A stretch of DNA of 64,000 bases from Protopterus annectens (taxonomy: Eukaryota > Chordata > Ceratodontiformes > Protopteridae): the NCBI RefSeq assembly GCF_019279795.1, contig NC_056738.1:399875968-399939967 (forward strand), written 5' to 3'. A model generated the notes under the pieces. The model made no database searches. It was not told where the DNA came from and saw only the letters and a program-made list of their open reading frames with translations. This document shows, one piece after another, positions 1-11,829 of this stretch (the stretch's first letter is position 1; every line of letters starts with the position of its first letter). The position numbers and the translations under genes are program-made.

Positions 1-229
1 TCTCTGCAAAAACAAAAACAAAAAAAAATCTTGCTTTTTTCCCACTTTTCTGAGAGTTAAAAAAGTTCAGTTACAGGCTTGCTGTTCCTGAACTGTTTGA
101 AAGTTTCAGTGAGGCCATTTTTGCTTGGGCTGGAGGAGGGTCTCTCTGTTGATCAGTGGCAGTGACTAACATTGAGCGGCTTCCCTGCCCCCGTAGAGGT
201 GGTTACTGACGTGAAACTGTAGTTTTATT
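1..229 (+). repeat. 5' direct repeat, unit 1 (truncated by window start)
   Basis: The segment starts with an A-rich run and ends near a GTAGTTTTATT motif. It recurs almost unchanged at 644-867, about 643 bp away. It lies upstream of CR1 ORF1 on the same strand, so it may be a repeated 5' untranslated or promoter unit of that LINE. The link to CR1 is inference from position. Confidence 0.8.
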
Positions 230-643
230 GGCCACTAGGGTCATTTCCATAACTCCTTCATCTTCCTCTCTTAAAACCCAGTTGCCTCGTGGTTTGGGCA
301 TCTTTTCAGGCTTGTTGGCTGTTGGTGAAGCACCTCCAAGAGGAAAAACGCTGAAAGAAGAAGGAGCCACTTTTGAGATTTTAAGTATTTTCTCTGTTTA
401 TTTGCTAAGTTTTTCTGCATAGCTGCCTAGCTTGAGCATTTTCTGGCTTGTTAAACTTGATTTCTGTATTAGTAGCTGTATTTAGAGCACAACCAAAAGC
501 TGTTTGCTGAAATTCCTGTTTGCACTTAATTTTAAATCGTTTTTTCTTAAAACTTGCATATTTTTCTGTCCTTGACCTAGCACTCTTGTGTGGGGTCATT
601 TACTGCACTGTTATAACTTGATATTACTTGTGAACCTCTGCTA

Positions 644-867
644 TCTCTGTAAAAACAAAAACAAAACAAATCTTGATTTTTCCCACTTTTCTGAGAGTTA
701 AAAGTTCAGTTACAGGCTTGCTGTTCCTGAACTGTTTGAAAGTTTCTGTGAGGCCATTTTTGCTTGGGCTGGAGGAGGGTCTCCCTGTTGATCAGTGGCA
801 GTGACTAACATTGAGCAGCTTCCTGCCCCCGTAGAGGTGGTTACTGACTTGAAACTGTAGTTTTATT
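644..867 (+). repeat. 5' direct repeat, unit 2
   Basis: Second copy of the unit at 1-229, differing by a few substitutions and short A/C-run indels. The 230-643 stretch between the copies is a unique spacer with no recognisable coding. The 868-1337 stretch after it also shows nothing coding and would be the rest of the CR1 5' leader. Confidence 0.8.
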
Positions 868-1337
868 TTCCTTTTGGGTCTATTCTCTGCTTCTTTCAGC
901 CCCTGCTATCAGCCATCGCTTTAGCATTAGCTGGAAGGCCGATGAAGAGTGATTGTAGTTGCCACTCAGAAGCAGGCATTGTCGGGCAAGCCGCCAAGTT
1001 AAACAAGGTTAAACTCTTTTCTGGCTCCAGAAAAGTCTGTTCTTCAATTTTTCCCCTTAGAACTGCTTCCTGTTTAGGAACCTAAAGCAGTTTCACACCT
1101 ACACTAAAAAGGCGTGCAGCACTTGTTCCAAATAGCTTTTTCTTTCCTCAAAAAGCTTCAGCACCTTGTCTTATAAGCATAGTCCCTTGTCTTATAGCAA
1201 GTATCTCTTACTGCAGGTCAAGCACTCCTATATTATACAAATCTCTCACTAGCAAAACCCCAGGAGTGCCCACTTCCTGCCACTAAGCCCCACTCGCTTT
1301 TCTAACCTCTCCATTCCAACTCATAATTCTTTCTAGC

Positions 1338-2270
1338 ATGTCGAAGGGGTCAGGATGCTGGCGTCTCTCCCTGCCCAAGTTGGTGAATCTGGGAATTCTG
1401 AGACACATGCATACAATTGTCTCCATGTACACGGACAACCCTCCTCCTCCCCACTGCAACACTCAACACTTGTAGAGATGCAGCTATTTAGCCAGAGACT
1501 GGAGGCTGAGCTCTCTCAACTCAGGACTGGCAAGACCAGGTGCAGGAGAGAGAGAGGCACCACTACACCACAATACCAGTCTCTGCATATCAACCCACCC
1601 ACTGGATGACACATAAACACACTAAGACATACTGAATCTGGGTAAAAATTTACCCTAAACAGCAGGAGGCCTCCAAAGCAAATACCCAAGCAGCTGCAAA
1701 CTCAGCTATACAAACAACATAAACAACAAAATCAGTGTACCCGACCCAGTCACTGCCCTTAAAGACCAAATACAACACAAACATAGCATAGCTGAGCTCA
1801 CCAATTGAACACACGTCGCTCACTAATTGAGTAAGGGAGAAAGGTCTGAAATGACGCCTGTCAAGCGCTTCTGAGAATCGCCACCTGCACAGCACTCAGG
1901 TCTCTCAACAGCAGGTACAAATGCGACTCAAGTCATTGTCACGCTGGGTGTCAAAACCTAAGAGACGTGCACCTCCTTGGACTACACAGAAAAGAGACAC
2001 AGGGAGCTCTCTAATTATGTAGCCCAGGCAGGTATGACCCACAGAGCAGGCAGTATCCTACCTTCACTAAGATGATGCCACAATACAGTGATAAGATGAT
2101 CAACTTTAATAATTGGCTTGTTCTGGTGTCATTCAAGGGATCAATGTCTGTCTGCCTGGGACTGACATGCACCGGACCATACGCTGTAACCCATAAAGGG
2201 ATGAGGCACTATCACCCCTAGGCTTCGGATATTGGCAAAGGCTCTGCCACCGCAGTGCCTTTTTTGAGCA
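1338..2270 (+). pseudogene. CR1 ORF1 relic with esterase-like C-terminal part
   Basis: An ATG at 1338 opens a cysteine- and leucine-containing start, followed by a short Leu/Glu-rich coiled-coil-like stretch around 1480-1540 (SQRLEAELSQL in one frame). The 2020-2270 part matches, at the DNA level, the minus-strand ORF1 of the CR1 at 57885-60220, which shows block motifs of an SGNH/GDSL-type esterase. CR1-group ORF1 proteins of this kind are known to carry such a domain. Here the reading frame is broken many times, so no protein is expected. Confidence 0.6.
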
Positions 2271-2309
2271 AGGCTCAAATTCTAAACCTACCACCTAGAA
2301 CACAAAAAA

Positions 2310-2970
2310 GTAAAAAACTAAGGGTAATGCTGCTCAATGCCAGAAGTCTCAATCTCAAAGATGCACATAGGCCCTTCTCAGTATAGGAGAACATTATATG
2401 CTGTGACAGGAAACCTGGTTCAAGGCTCCTGAGGCACCCCAGCACTATGAGTTCCACCTCCTTATCATGCGTTCCATTTGAAATCGGACACCAGAAAGGA
2501 GGGGGTGTCCATGTTCCGCCGAGACACCCACCTCCAAGGTTGAGTGGCAGCGCCCACGATGCATGCGGAGACCATCCAGGTGCAATTAACCATAAGCAAG
2601 ACTGCTCTGCAATTTGTATGTACAGGCCACCCTCTCAAACTCAGGAACCTCACATGGCCTTCCCACAAAACAATGGAGGGATAATGCTTAATCTGCCAAA
2701 CACCATCATACTAGGTGACTTCATTACCCTAATATATAGACTGGGAACACTACTCGGCACTGACACTCTATTGCAAAGGTTCCTGGAGTTCATAAACTCA
2801 AATGCCATGGAACAACTTCAGGTCACCATCCCACAAGAGGAAAACTTAGCAGTCCTCATCATCCGCGAACGCTGGGATCGGAAATGTTCAACTTGCCTGG
2901 AAGTATACCTACTGGTGAGATGGATCATAAAGCGAATCTGGCTGGGTCCTCATCCACGCCCCACCTGAAA
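2310..2970 (+). pseudogene. CR1 ORF2, endonuclease (APE-like) relic
   Basis: Readable remnants in shifting frames are NARSLNLK (start of the AP-endonuclease fold), an ET-W-F motif near 2415, YRPPSQT near 2620, IILGDF near 2705 and FLEFINSNAMEQL near 2790. They follow the order in the sibling copy at 49750-50480. The catalytic SDH motif is not recognisable. The domain would nick target DNA for target-primed reverse transcription; this copy is dead. Confidence 0.8.
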
Positions 2971-2999
2971 TAAAACCCACAGTGAAAAACTTCTCCAAA

Positions 3000-5090
3000 A
3001 GCCGACTTCACACTTCCTAAAAGCTAATGTGGTCTCCTTCAGGCCCCTGAGCCAGTGGTAAGAAGCATTACTCAAACTGCTGAATGCTTACAAATGCACT
3101 TCTACCTTTCTGGGACTGCATGGATCAGGCAATCCCAAACAAAACTAAGACTCTTTGTGCAAAGGCAAGCGTCCAGTCTGGTGGACCCACAGCCATAAAC
3201 AAGCTCTACAACAAAGGAGAGAGCTACACAAAGAGATGAGCAAAATCCTTGAAAAGGTAAGACACCTGATCAATATAAGTAAAACTAAGAGCTCTCCTTA
3301 AAATCATCCAAGGCAAATTTTTGAGAGAAAAAATGTGAGACTCAAAGACAATCATAAGGCCTTCTTTAGCTATGTTAGAAACCCAGGAGGGAAACTCCCA
3401 GATATACTCAGGGTAGTTCAAGGCAGTGTGAAGATTACTGAACCTACACATTGCCAACATACTGACTGACGTGAGTTTCGTTACCAAACTTCTCCCCCTC
3501 CCCAAAGGAGATATCTATACCAGAGGATTGCTGGCCCCCAAACATCTCCAACACCCAGGTGAGACTGCTCTCTCCAAAGCAAAAAACACAGCATCCATGG
3601 GGACGGATGGTGTCCCCGGCTGTGTATCACGAACTCAATTAAACCCGCAGTTAGGACAGCTGTTTTAATCTTAGCCTCACCTCCAGGATCACGTGCAGGA
3701 GTGGCGCATGGCGGGCTGGTCCCACTTCACAGGGCGGTGCCTCCACCGACCCTGGAGTGCAAATCCCGTGTGACAAGCCCTTATCTGCAAAAGCCATGGA
3801 GAGGATCTGTATTTGGAACTCATAAGCATAAAGGAACATAGGGAACTTGCAGACTTTGGATCAACCCAGTTTGAGGCTTTGTCAAGGCAGATCATGCCTT
3901 TTAAACTTAGTTGACTTTTTAGAATGATGCCAAAAGGCCATTGATGAGGAAAGGCAGTCCATACAGCCTACATGAGCCTGGCAAGGCCTTTGACTGTCAC
4001 CCACTCAGGTATCGCCAGAAAAACTCATCCAGCTTGAATGTAAACCCATACATCACAAGATGGGTTGCAAACTGGCTAAGTAATAGAACCCACAGGAGTC
4101 CAAATTTTGAGGCATATCCAGACTCAAGAAGCCATCTCACAAGTGGTGTCTCACAGGATCCAGTCCTAGGTCCCTCTTGTTTCCAGCATACTTTTCTAAC
4201 GAAGTACAAGCAAACACAGGAGGGTTATGGCTGACAAAGTTTGCGGAATGACTACAAACTGGGTGCCATAGTCGAAAACACATCTGTTAGATATCCTTCA
4301 GAAGGGCCTCACAGAAGCGGATACTTTGTTCAGGCATGGCCTAAAGTTAAATGCCAAAGTGCATAGTCTATTGCCAGCCGGGAAAAACAGGTTACCTAGC
4401 TACCATATAGGTGGCAATCCACTGAGCACAGAAAGAAGTCATCAGGGATCTGGGGACCCAGGTTGACAATGTGCTAAGTTTTGACACTCATGTTGCTTTA
4501 AGTAGTTAGGAAAACCTTCACCACATTGCCCACCTGATCATGAGGGATTCCACATCGATCAAAGAGTCATGGTCCCCCCTGTACTCATCACTCATTAGAC
4601 CTATGATTGAGTACAATGCCCCGTCGGAATGTATCTGAGCCCGACACCTGCAGCGGCGGAAAGGCCCCAAAGTTCCTCACCAAAAGGATAAAGGGTCTCA
4701 AAAATATGTCTTATGCTGCTTGACTGAAAGGCTCAATATTCAGTCTCATGCTGCTTGCTCAGAGGTGACCTGTGCCTGACATATGAGCCATGTCAAACCC
4801 TGATTTGATATGCTTCACCTCAAAAATCTAGATCCCCTCAGAACCACAAGAGGCGGAGACTTAAACCTTGACACGGTTATTAATAGAGCGTGCTGGAGGG
4901 ACAGATTCATCTGAGCTCCTAACTTGTGGAACAAATCCCGGCGCATGTGAGCCAGAGCACCTCGCTGGCCTTGTTCAGAGGAATCTTGACCATGGATGGG
5001 ATCGCAGATATGCCCAGGGATTAGCAGTGTCACTTAACTTGACAGAGGCACAGCAAAATAATAGGCATAGTTTTATTCAGAGCTAAAGGG
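3000..5090 (+). pseudogene. CR1 ORF2, reverse transcriptase and C-terminal relic
   Basis: Fragments in order are the linker (INKLYNKGE near 3195), NTASMGTDGVPGC (3578-3622), NIGNLQTLDQPSLRL (near 3850), RWVANWLSNRT (4060-4090), SGVSQDPVLGP (motif B with GVPQG changed to GVSQD, 4142-4175), VIRDLGTQVD (4438-4467), a conserved SSLIRPMIEYNAP stretch near 4590 and CWRDRF near 4890. Motif A keeps only KAFD near 3985, and the FADD box of motif C is destroyed. Frame changes occur every 50-150 bases. The end matches the conserved GITSV-LLDRG C-terminus of the sibling at 52480. Confidence 0.85.
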
Positions 5091-5092
5091 GG

Positions 5093-5592
5093 NNNNNNNN
5101 NNNNNNNNNNNNNNNNNNNNNNNNNNNNNNNNNNNNNNNNNNNNNNNNNNNNNNNNNNNNNNNNNNNNNNNNNNNNNNNNNNNNNNNNNNNNNNNNNNNN
5201 NNNNNNNNNNNNNNNNNNNNNNNNNNNNNNNNNNNNNNNNNNNNNNNNNNNNNNNNNNNNNNNNNNNNNNNNNNNNNNNNNNNNNNNNNNNNNNNNNNNN
5301 NNNNNNNNNNNNNNNNNNNNNNNNNNNNNNNNNNNNNNNNNNNNNNNNNNNNNNNNNNNNNNNNNNNNNNNNNNNNNNNNNNNNNNNNNNNNNNNNNNNN
5401 NNNNNNNNNNNNNNNNNNNNNNNNNNNNNNNNNNNNNNNNNNNNNNNNNNNNNNNNNNNNNNNNNNNNNNNNNNNNNNNNNNNNNNNNNNNNNNNNNNNN
5501 NNNNNNNNNNNNNNNNNNNNNNNNNNNNNNNNNNNNNNNNNNNNNNNNNNNNNNNNNNNNNNNNNNNNNNNNNNNNNNNNNNNNNNNNNNNN
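5093..5592. other. Assembly gap, 500 N
   Basis: Exactly 500 Ns, the fixed size used for scaffold joins, so the true distance is unknown. Confidence 0.99.
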
Positions 5593-8076
5593 TGCTTGTC
5601 AAATATGTTGAAAATCCTTGGTTCCAATTTCCACCGTGTGGGTCCATGGTACTTGTTAACCTATCACAGTGGCTTATTTTCCAGAATTTGTTTTAGATTT
5701 ACTTTGGTGAGTTTGGGTTGTATTCCACAATGCTGGCTAGCCCGTGAGGAGTGCAGAAAATGTGCAACCTTCGCTTGTTTATAAACAGCCAGCAGTGTCC
5801 GTCTCACTGCTGTCCTGAAGATCAGGGTCTGAAGGAGCATTCTGCAGCTACACTTTTGATTGCGTGCAGGTGCATTTGATCATTCCATTTGCCTGGAATG
5901 CACTTCCTGCCAGGTGAGCCCCATGGTGAAATGCTGACGTATCCATAAGGTTTACGGCAGGAGGTAGTGTGAATGAACTTGCTTTTGTGGCAGGCCCTGC
6001 CCACCAAAGGAACTCTAGCGAGGCAAGGTATGCTAGGAATCATTGCCTAAGATCCTGTGAATGTTGACACCATATAGGCTTTTGAGATACCATTGTAGTT
6101 TTCTCATATGCAGTCTTGGAAGTGAACATACGCAGGAGGCTATGAATCCCAAGGCTTGTGTATTTGCCTTATGATAACTGGGTTTTTGTGGCCACTTGTT
6201 TCAGCGTAGGTTGTCAAATGAACTGTTTCTCTGGCATGGAGGAAAACCATCTTGGAAGTTATTGTATTCAACTTTCTCCCAAATATAATGTGTTGACGGG
6301 CACCAGGTGTGATTTTTTAGTTTGTGTATCCCAGACAAGTCATACCCTTTGAACAAGGGCCAGATGATTCAAAAGTATGCCTATTTCTACTCGGAATTAG
6401 ACAATCATCCAGGTATGGGTATATTGGACATTTTGCCTGCAAATGTTATAACTGGAGCTATTCACTTTGTGAATTCTGGCAAAGTAGAGAGGCCAAAGGC
6501 AGTGCAAAGAACTGATAGTGCATGTAGCCTGCTTTGCTGAGGTATTCTTTCAAAAGACTCCCTGATAGGGATGTGCAGGTATGCCTTTAAGTCTAGTGCA
6601 ACTATGCATCTTTGCCTAGTATAGGAAGCAGTTGATGAAGACATTAGAATTTTGGAATCACTCAGGTGTTTTTAGAGTAGAAAGGTCCAGATAGGACGCC
6701 ATGTATTGTTTTTCTGGGTACCACGAAAGTCTGGAAAACCTGTCCTTTTCTCTTCTGGTACTAACTGAATATCCCCATGGTTAAGAGAGAGAGAGAGAGA
6801 GTACTTGATTTTGGGCCCCTGCCCACCGACTGGGGTTGATCTGGCCACCTGCTTGGTGTTGGCAATATGGAAGGAATTTGTATCCTACTATATTTAAACC
6901 CATTTGTCCTGTAATGAGTGTTCCCAGTTTTGTCCAGACCACCCTCCACCTAAAGGACATTCACAGTGCTTGGAAGTTTTAAAAGTAAGTCATTGAGACA
7001 GTTTCAGTGGGGGGAGTCTTTTCACTCCCAGCTTTGGTGCAGAACCCCCCCCCACTCATTTAGTCTTGTGTGTCCCCTGGGCCTGAAACCTGGGTTTCTG
7101 GTATAGGTCTGGGTTTGGCCTGAGAATATCTGAAGAGCTGAAAGGACTAATTTTAGAGGGCTAGTGCCTACTAAATCTAGGAGGCTGAATTGTAAGAAAT
7201 CAAGTAACAGTTTGTATAGACGGCTTTATCTTCCATCTTTTTTAAGAACTTCTCAGCTTTGTTGCCACAAACAGAGGTCCTGATTTAAGGGAGCATCTAA
7301 TTTAGCTTTTTAAAATGATCAAACAAAGATTGATCCTGTCAAGCATGCCTTCTGGAGCACAGACCCAGTAACAGCAGCTCTGGGCAGTGAGGCCCTGGCT
7401 GAATCAAATCCACATTGCAGTATGTTTTCCAACCTGTTCAGCAGAATGCATTAAACTCTTCTGTAATTATTTCAGCAGCCGAACAGAATCACATCATTTT
7501 CTGTTTAAGCAACTAACATGGTGTTCATACTAACAGGCGAAACTAGCAGCTTAAAAGCCCTAATGGCCAAGGTTGCAGAAGTGTAAATCTTTATTCTACT
7601 CCATCCAGCACCTGGAGTCTCTATCAGAAGGGGTAGGATTTTTTAGCAGACGCCTTTAATGCCCTTAGGTCCCTGTGAAATAGTCTCTGATCCGCATAGA
7701 ATTTTAAAAGGAACTTGTGAATCAGGAACCCTGTAATATCTGTCAGGTTTTCTGGGAGCAGGAGGCAAAAGAATCAGCTAAACCAGACTCCAAAAAGGCA
7801 TCATCAACAATGTCTAGTACAGGAGGTATACACAGGCCCATGCAGAGGTTGGAAATCCCCAAGTTTCTTTTTTGAATCAGAAAACTTGGCTTCCCAGTGG
7901 AAATTTCCCTTAGAGTATGTAAGGTTTCACCAAAAGAAAAATAAAAATCCTGGAGGGGAAGTAGAGGAATAGAGTCCCTGCATCAGAACTCTCATAAGTA
8001 GAGGCCAAGGCAAATCCAGATCATCAGAAAAATCAGAATCCTAGTCAGAAGATTCATAAACAACTTCAGTCCTAGG
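5593..8076 (-). pseudogene. DIRS-type retrotransposon copy A, gag C-terminus, RT and RNase H (decayed)
   Basis: Minus-strand sequence collinear with copy B (22729-25375). It runs from the RNase H end next to the gap (5593) through RNase H and RT to the gag C-terminal part at about 8076. The YLDD motif of RT is still readable on the minus strand near 6394-6412. Compared with copy B it has many one- to several-base deletions and lost homopolymer bases, so no frame stays open beyond about 70 codons. The same element continues at 11830-12850 after the PLE insertion. Old decay and poor consensus next to the gap could both contribute. Confidence 0.85.
8066..8076. repeat. Target-site duplication, left
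   Basis: TCAGTCCTAGG, 11 bp, is repeated exactly at 11830-11840. Copy B at about 25373-25383 has the site once, uninterrupted, which proves 8077-11829 is an insertion. Confidence 0.92.
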
Positions 8077-8077
8077 C

Positions 8078-9244
8078 CTGAGCACAAAATCCCACGGAGA
8101 CCTTGCCAAGAGCCAACAAACCACACCAGGCTAATCTTAACGCACTATTGGGTTACGCCACGACAATGCTGTTGTGGCTTCCTCTAGGACACATTAAAAC
8201 AAAAGGACTGTAAATAGTCAAATACAGGAAATGACATAATATGTTAAGATTCACTAAAGCAGATATTACAAAACGAAGCATGTCATATAAATTAAACCAA
8301 CTTGAATTATAATAAAAAGTTTTTTAAAAACAAACTGTCTAATCACATATATTCCAAAAAAAAAAAAAGAATTTAAATAAGTTGTGTATACACCACAACT
8401 ACATTTGGAATAATTTACAATGAGTTTACATTATATAATTAAAAATGCAGTATAAAATATATGGGAACATTAATACATTTATAAGTAATACAGTCACAGG
8501 AGTATACCTATCTTAAATAACTCCTTAGTTTCAAACGGGGAAATGTTGCACTGACATTAATCCAGGATGGAAGGCATCTAGTCTCAATTGCCATTCCAAT
8601 TTTGCAGCCTCAAGTATCAACCAAATGGCCCCGGATTTTTTAATGGAATCTGTCTATGGCTATGAAGTGAAAGCTATGACCTGGATTAAGGCCACATGCT
8701 TAGCCAGCATCACCTTTTCTATTTTAATAGCATACATGTACTAGAACCGGTCGTCGACCCCACGTCCGCTTTTACCGGCGTAAAGGCGACAACAATCACA
8801 CAATGCAAATTATTGACCTTACTACAATTAAAGGGAAACAGATAGTATATTTCTTTTCCCTTAATAGTAAAAGTTTCATTGTTTTTACCCTATTGCAATT
8901 AATTACAAAAACCGCTATGTACATACCTTTCTGTTTATTGAAACTATATTGGGACATATCCCTTTGCAGCAATTCCTAAGACATTACTTGTTCTTTTGAA
9001 AAACAAACACAGGGGAACTTACCCAACTTTTTCCGCTAAAGTGTTGTATTGGCAAATAAAATGTCCAGTTTTTCCGTCCGTATAATAGAGGAAAATAATT
9101 TTGGGAATTTTACTGAAAGTTGTGACGAAGCTCCAAAGCGGTTAGTCAATGCTCTTTCACCTGGCAGTGTAGGTGGGGACTTTACTATTATGTCAATGTT
9201 CGTGATTCATAATGGGGAGTACACCCAGGATCAGTAAAGATACT
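8078..9244 (-). repeat. PLE inverted arm, left
   Basis: Reverse complement of 10585-11806. Its outer end CTGAGCAC pairs with GTGCTCAG at 11799-11806. The first 60 bp, up to CTAATCTTAA, match with almost no mismatch, and similarity continues with indels to the ACTGATCCTGGGTGTACTCC block at the inner end. Confidence 0.92.
8630..8760 (-). pseudogene. PLE GIY-YIG-like endonuclease tail, minus copy
   Basis: On the minus strand the stretch reads MYAIK...LAKHVAL, followed in a shifted frame by NPGHSFHF-AIDR. This is the end of the GIY-YIG endonuclease domain typical of PLEs, where a conserved EH-x-IKN segment precedes AKHF and GIDxV. It lies downstream of the RT on the same strand, as expected for a complete PLE. 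Frameshifts destroy it and the N-terminal GIY/YIG residues are not clear. Confidence 0.6.
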
Positions 9245-9639
9245 GGGAGGTGGGGTATGGTTGAGCCAAAGTAAAGGCTTTATAAATCTATTAACCCTTT
9301 GGGAAATTAACCTCTGGATCAAGTCATCTCAGTAGTGAAGCAGGATAACATTAATGACGAACATTTCTCTCCAAAAGTTCACACTTCTTTCCCCAATCTC
9401 CAATTTTCCACCCACTGGCATATTCCTCCCTGCCCTTACCAATCCTTCCGTCCTTTTACTATAGAACGCTTTTGTTGGGCAATGGATGAAAACTGGAAAG
9501 GCGGTGAAAGTGAATTGCAGTAATGCTGGTTTCCTATATTACAGCTATGTCTGAAAACTTTATTTTTCACATCCTTCACTAACTCTGACATCAAAAGATA
9601 TTAGTCTACTCTCAAATGGAGAAGGGTTAAAATGTGAAT

Positions 9640-10584
9640 TTTTTAAGAATTCCTGTTGTTGAATTCAATGAATTCTACAAAAACTTCAGCCTCTAATTTA
9701 CAACTCTTGAACATGATGAAGATGTCATCATGGAATCTGGTATAATATTTCACAAAGCTCATCAATTCAGGTGGCCTTGCATAAGAAGTTAATTTCCAGA
9801 AACCCATAAAGTAAGTTATAACACTACATTTTAAGCAGGGCTTAAGCCTCCATAGCTGGTACCTTCCTTGTTTTTGAAGAAAGTAGTCACCATTAAAGAT
9901 GAAGTAATTGGAAGCAGAAAGGACTATATCCAGTAGTTCTGCTACCAGATCCTACTCAACTTAGAGGCTCTGATATCTCTTAACACAGAGGGGCCTCATC
10001 CACTGAGTATAGCCTCCTGATGATCGATGTGTATAGATTCACCACGCCGATGGTTGTAAGAAATTGCATTCATCATCAAAGGGTGCTTGTATTAATGTTG
10101 TCTAAAAAAAGACCAAGAGTGCTAACAAATACTAGAAATGATTTCTAATGTATTTGGACAGTCAATGTTGCTCAATAAGTTTAGAACACGGATACGTGAT
10201 AGATGACCTCCCATCAATCAGAGCTCTCATAGGTGGATTGTTGATATCCTTGTGGATCTTGGGGATACCGAACATGACTGGAATTTTCGGTAAAGTGATA
10301 TCAATATAATTAAATGTATCAATATCAATTTTCCTTTCAAGAAGTAAATCACGAAAGTAACCCCTAATCCTGTGATATGCTCCGTTAACCTCGCTCATGG
10401 AAGACCTAATGTAAGCTGGAGAACTGAGAACATTTAACATTTTTTCATTATAAGTAGGGTCATCAAATAGTACGAGACCACCTCCTTTATCCGGTTTAAT
10501 CAGCCTTACCGTAAACGTAAAGGTCATCTAGGAGAGAAAGTTGTTCCTTAGTGATGTTAGTAGTCCCTCCGTCAACTAGTCAAC
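9640..10584 (-). pseudogene. PLE reverse transcriptase relic
   Basis: Reading right to left, 10527-10162 is open and carries LIKPDKGGGLVLFD and then PVMFGIPKIHK (the canonical PLE PxFYGLPKIHK box) and PPMRALIDG. Motif A survives near 10030-10090 as NLYTSI. The catalytic motif C reads YTRFHDDIFIMFK near 9690-9750, with the DD pair intact, followed by EAEVFVEFIEF. The frame breaks between 10160 and 9780. PLE RTs are related to telomerase and copy RNA at the nick. The N-terminus is lost at the 10585 junction, so this copy is 5'-truncated. Confidence 0.85.
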
Positions 10585-11806
10585 AAGTATCTTACTGATC
10601 CTGGGTGTACTCCCATTATGAATACGAACATTGACATAATAGTAAAGTCACCTACACCAGGTGAAGAACGGACCGCTTTTGAGCTTCGGCCACAAATCTT
10701 CAGTAAAAATTCTTAAAGGTATTTTATCATCTATTATACGGAAAAATTGGCATTTTATTGCCAATAATACTCTTTTAGCTGAAAAATTGGTAGTTCCCTG
10801 TGGCTTGTTTTCTCAAAAGGGCTAGTAATCTTAAGGACTGCTGCAAAGGGATATGTCCCAAATATAGTTTCAATAAAACAGAAAGGTATGTAAATTTCTG
10901 CGTGATTTTGTAATTGCGCAATAGGGTAAAAACAGGCAAACTTCCGTACTATTAGGAAAAAGAAATATACTATCTGTTTCCCCTTTTAAAATTGTGAGAG
11001 TAGGTCAATAATTTACATAGCATTGTGTGATTGTTGTCCCGCCTCTTTACATCGTTGATTAAAACGGACTGTGAGGGTCCATGTACCGGATATAATGAAC
11101 ACATGTATGCTATTAAAAATAGAAAAGGTGATAACGCACTGGCTAAGCATATTGACCTTAATCCAGGTCATAGCTTTCACTTCATGGCCATAGACCAAGT
11201 TCCATTAAAAATCCAGGGGGGCCCATTTTCGTTGATACTTGAGAACTGCGAAATTGAATGGCATTGAGACTAGATGCCTTTCGCATCCCCTGGACTTAAT
11301 GTCAATTACGGCATTTCCGCTTTGAAACTAAGGAGTTATTTAAGATAGGTATACTCCTGCTTATTTCATGTTACTTATAAATACTTGTTAATATTCCCAT
11401 ATATTTTTATGCTGCATTTTTTAATTATATAATGTAAACTCATGTAAATTATTCCAAATGTAGTTGTGGTGTATACCGCAACTTATTTAAAATTCTTTTT
11501 TTTGGAATATATATGATTAGACAGTTTTGTTTTTTAAAAAAAACTTTTTTTATTATGAATTTAAGTTGGTTTAATTTATGTGACATGCTTGCGTTTTGTA
11601 ATATCCTGCTTTAGTGAATCTTAACATATGTCATTTCCTGTATTTGACTATTTACGGAGTCCTTTTTACTTGTTTTAATGTCTCTGAGAAGTTTGGCCAC
11701 ATGCCAGCTAGGAAGGCTTAAACGCTTGACTTAATAAATTGCATTAAGATTAGCCTGGTGTGGTTTGTTGGCTCTTGGCAAGGTCTCCGTGGGATTTCGT
11801 GCTCAG
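10585..11806 (+). repeat. PLE inverted arm, right (5'-truncated plus-strand copy)
   Basis: Inverted counterpart of 8078-9244, starting at the junction AAGTATCTTACTGATCC. It contains the post-RT region, the GIY-YIG-like tail and the 3' UTR in plus orientation. A truncated poly-T/poly-A bearing segment near 11500-11560 pairs with 8310-8370 in the left arm. Confidence 0.92.
11031..11267 (+). pseudogene. PLE GIY-YIG-like endonuclease tail, plus copy
   Basis: Open for 78 codons on the plus strand. It reads EHMYAIKNRKGDNALAKHI then NPGHSFHFMAIDQVPLKI, which fits the C-terminal half of PLE GIY-YIG domains (the EH-x-IKN, AKHF and GIDxVPLNIRGG positions). Upstream (10940-11030) the core with the GIY and YIG residues is frameshifted. 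It is better preserved than the inverted copy at 8630-8760. The domain would cut the target DNA. Family assignment is from remembered motif order, not a search. Confidence 0.68.
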
Positions 11807-11829
11807 TGGTTTCTTTTTGTCTGTTTTCC

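Larger units (their letters stand above)
1338..5092 (+). mobile_element. CR1-type LINE, nearly full length, heavily decayed
   Basis: Order on the plus strand is ORF1 relic (1338-2270), endonuclease relic (2310-2970), linker (3000-3500), reverse transcriptase relic (3590-4720) and C-terminal region up to the gap. The pieces match the better copy at 49740-52625 in the same order, for example the LGDF endonuclease motif and the RWVANWL and DLGTQVD stretches of RT. Dozens of indels and stops break every frame. The 3' UTR is hidden by or lost in the gap at 5093. Certain as a LINE; the CR1 assignment rests on the 3' ends of sibling copies. Confidence 0.85.
8077..11829. mobile_element. Penelope-like element inserted as a head-to-head inverted dimer
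   Basis: This 3753 bp insertion in the gag part of DIRS copy A is flanked by an 11 bp target duplication. The two outer arms (8078-9244 and 10585-11806) are inverted copies about 1.2 kb long. The single-copy centre (9245-10584) holds PLE reverse transcriptase on the minus strand. Each arm carries the PLE GIY-YIG-like tail and 3' region, so both outer ends are 3' ends. That is one 5'-truncated minus copy joined head to head with a shorter plus copy. The right end has 23 extra bases (11807-11829) beyond the inverted repeat. PLEs are known for inverted or tandem partial copies (pseudo-LTRs). Confidence 0.85.

Noticed and set aside
5030-5647. Long readings of about 200 codons across the first gap
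   Set aside because: Made of Ns; nothing supports coding through the gap. Same for 20950-21576.
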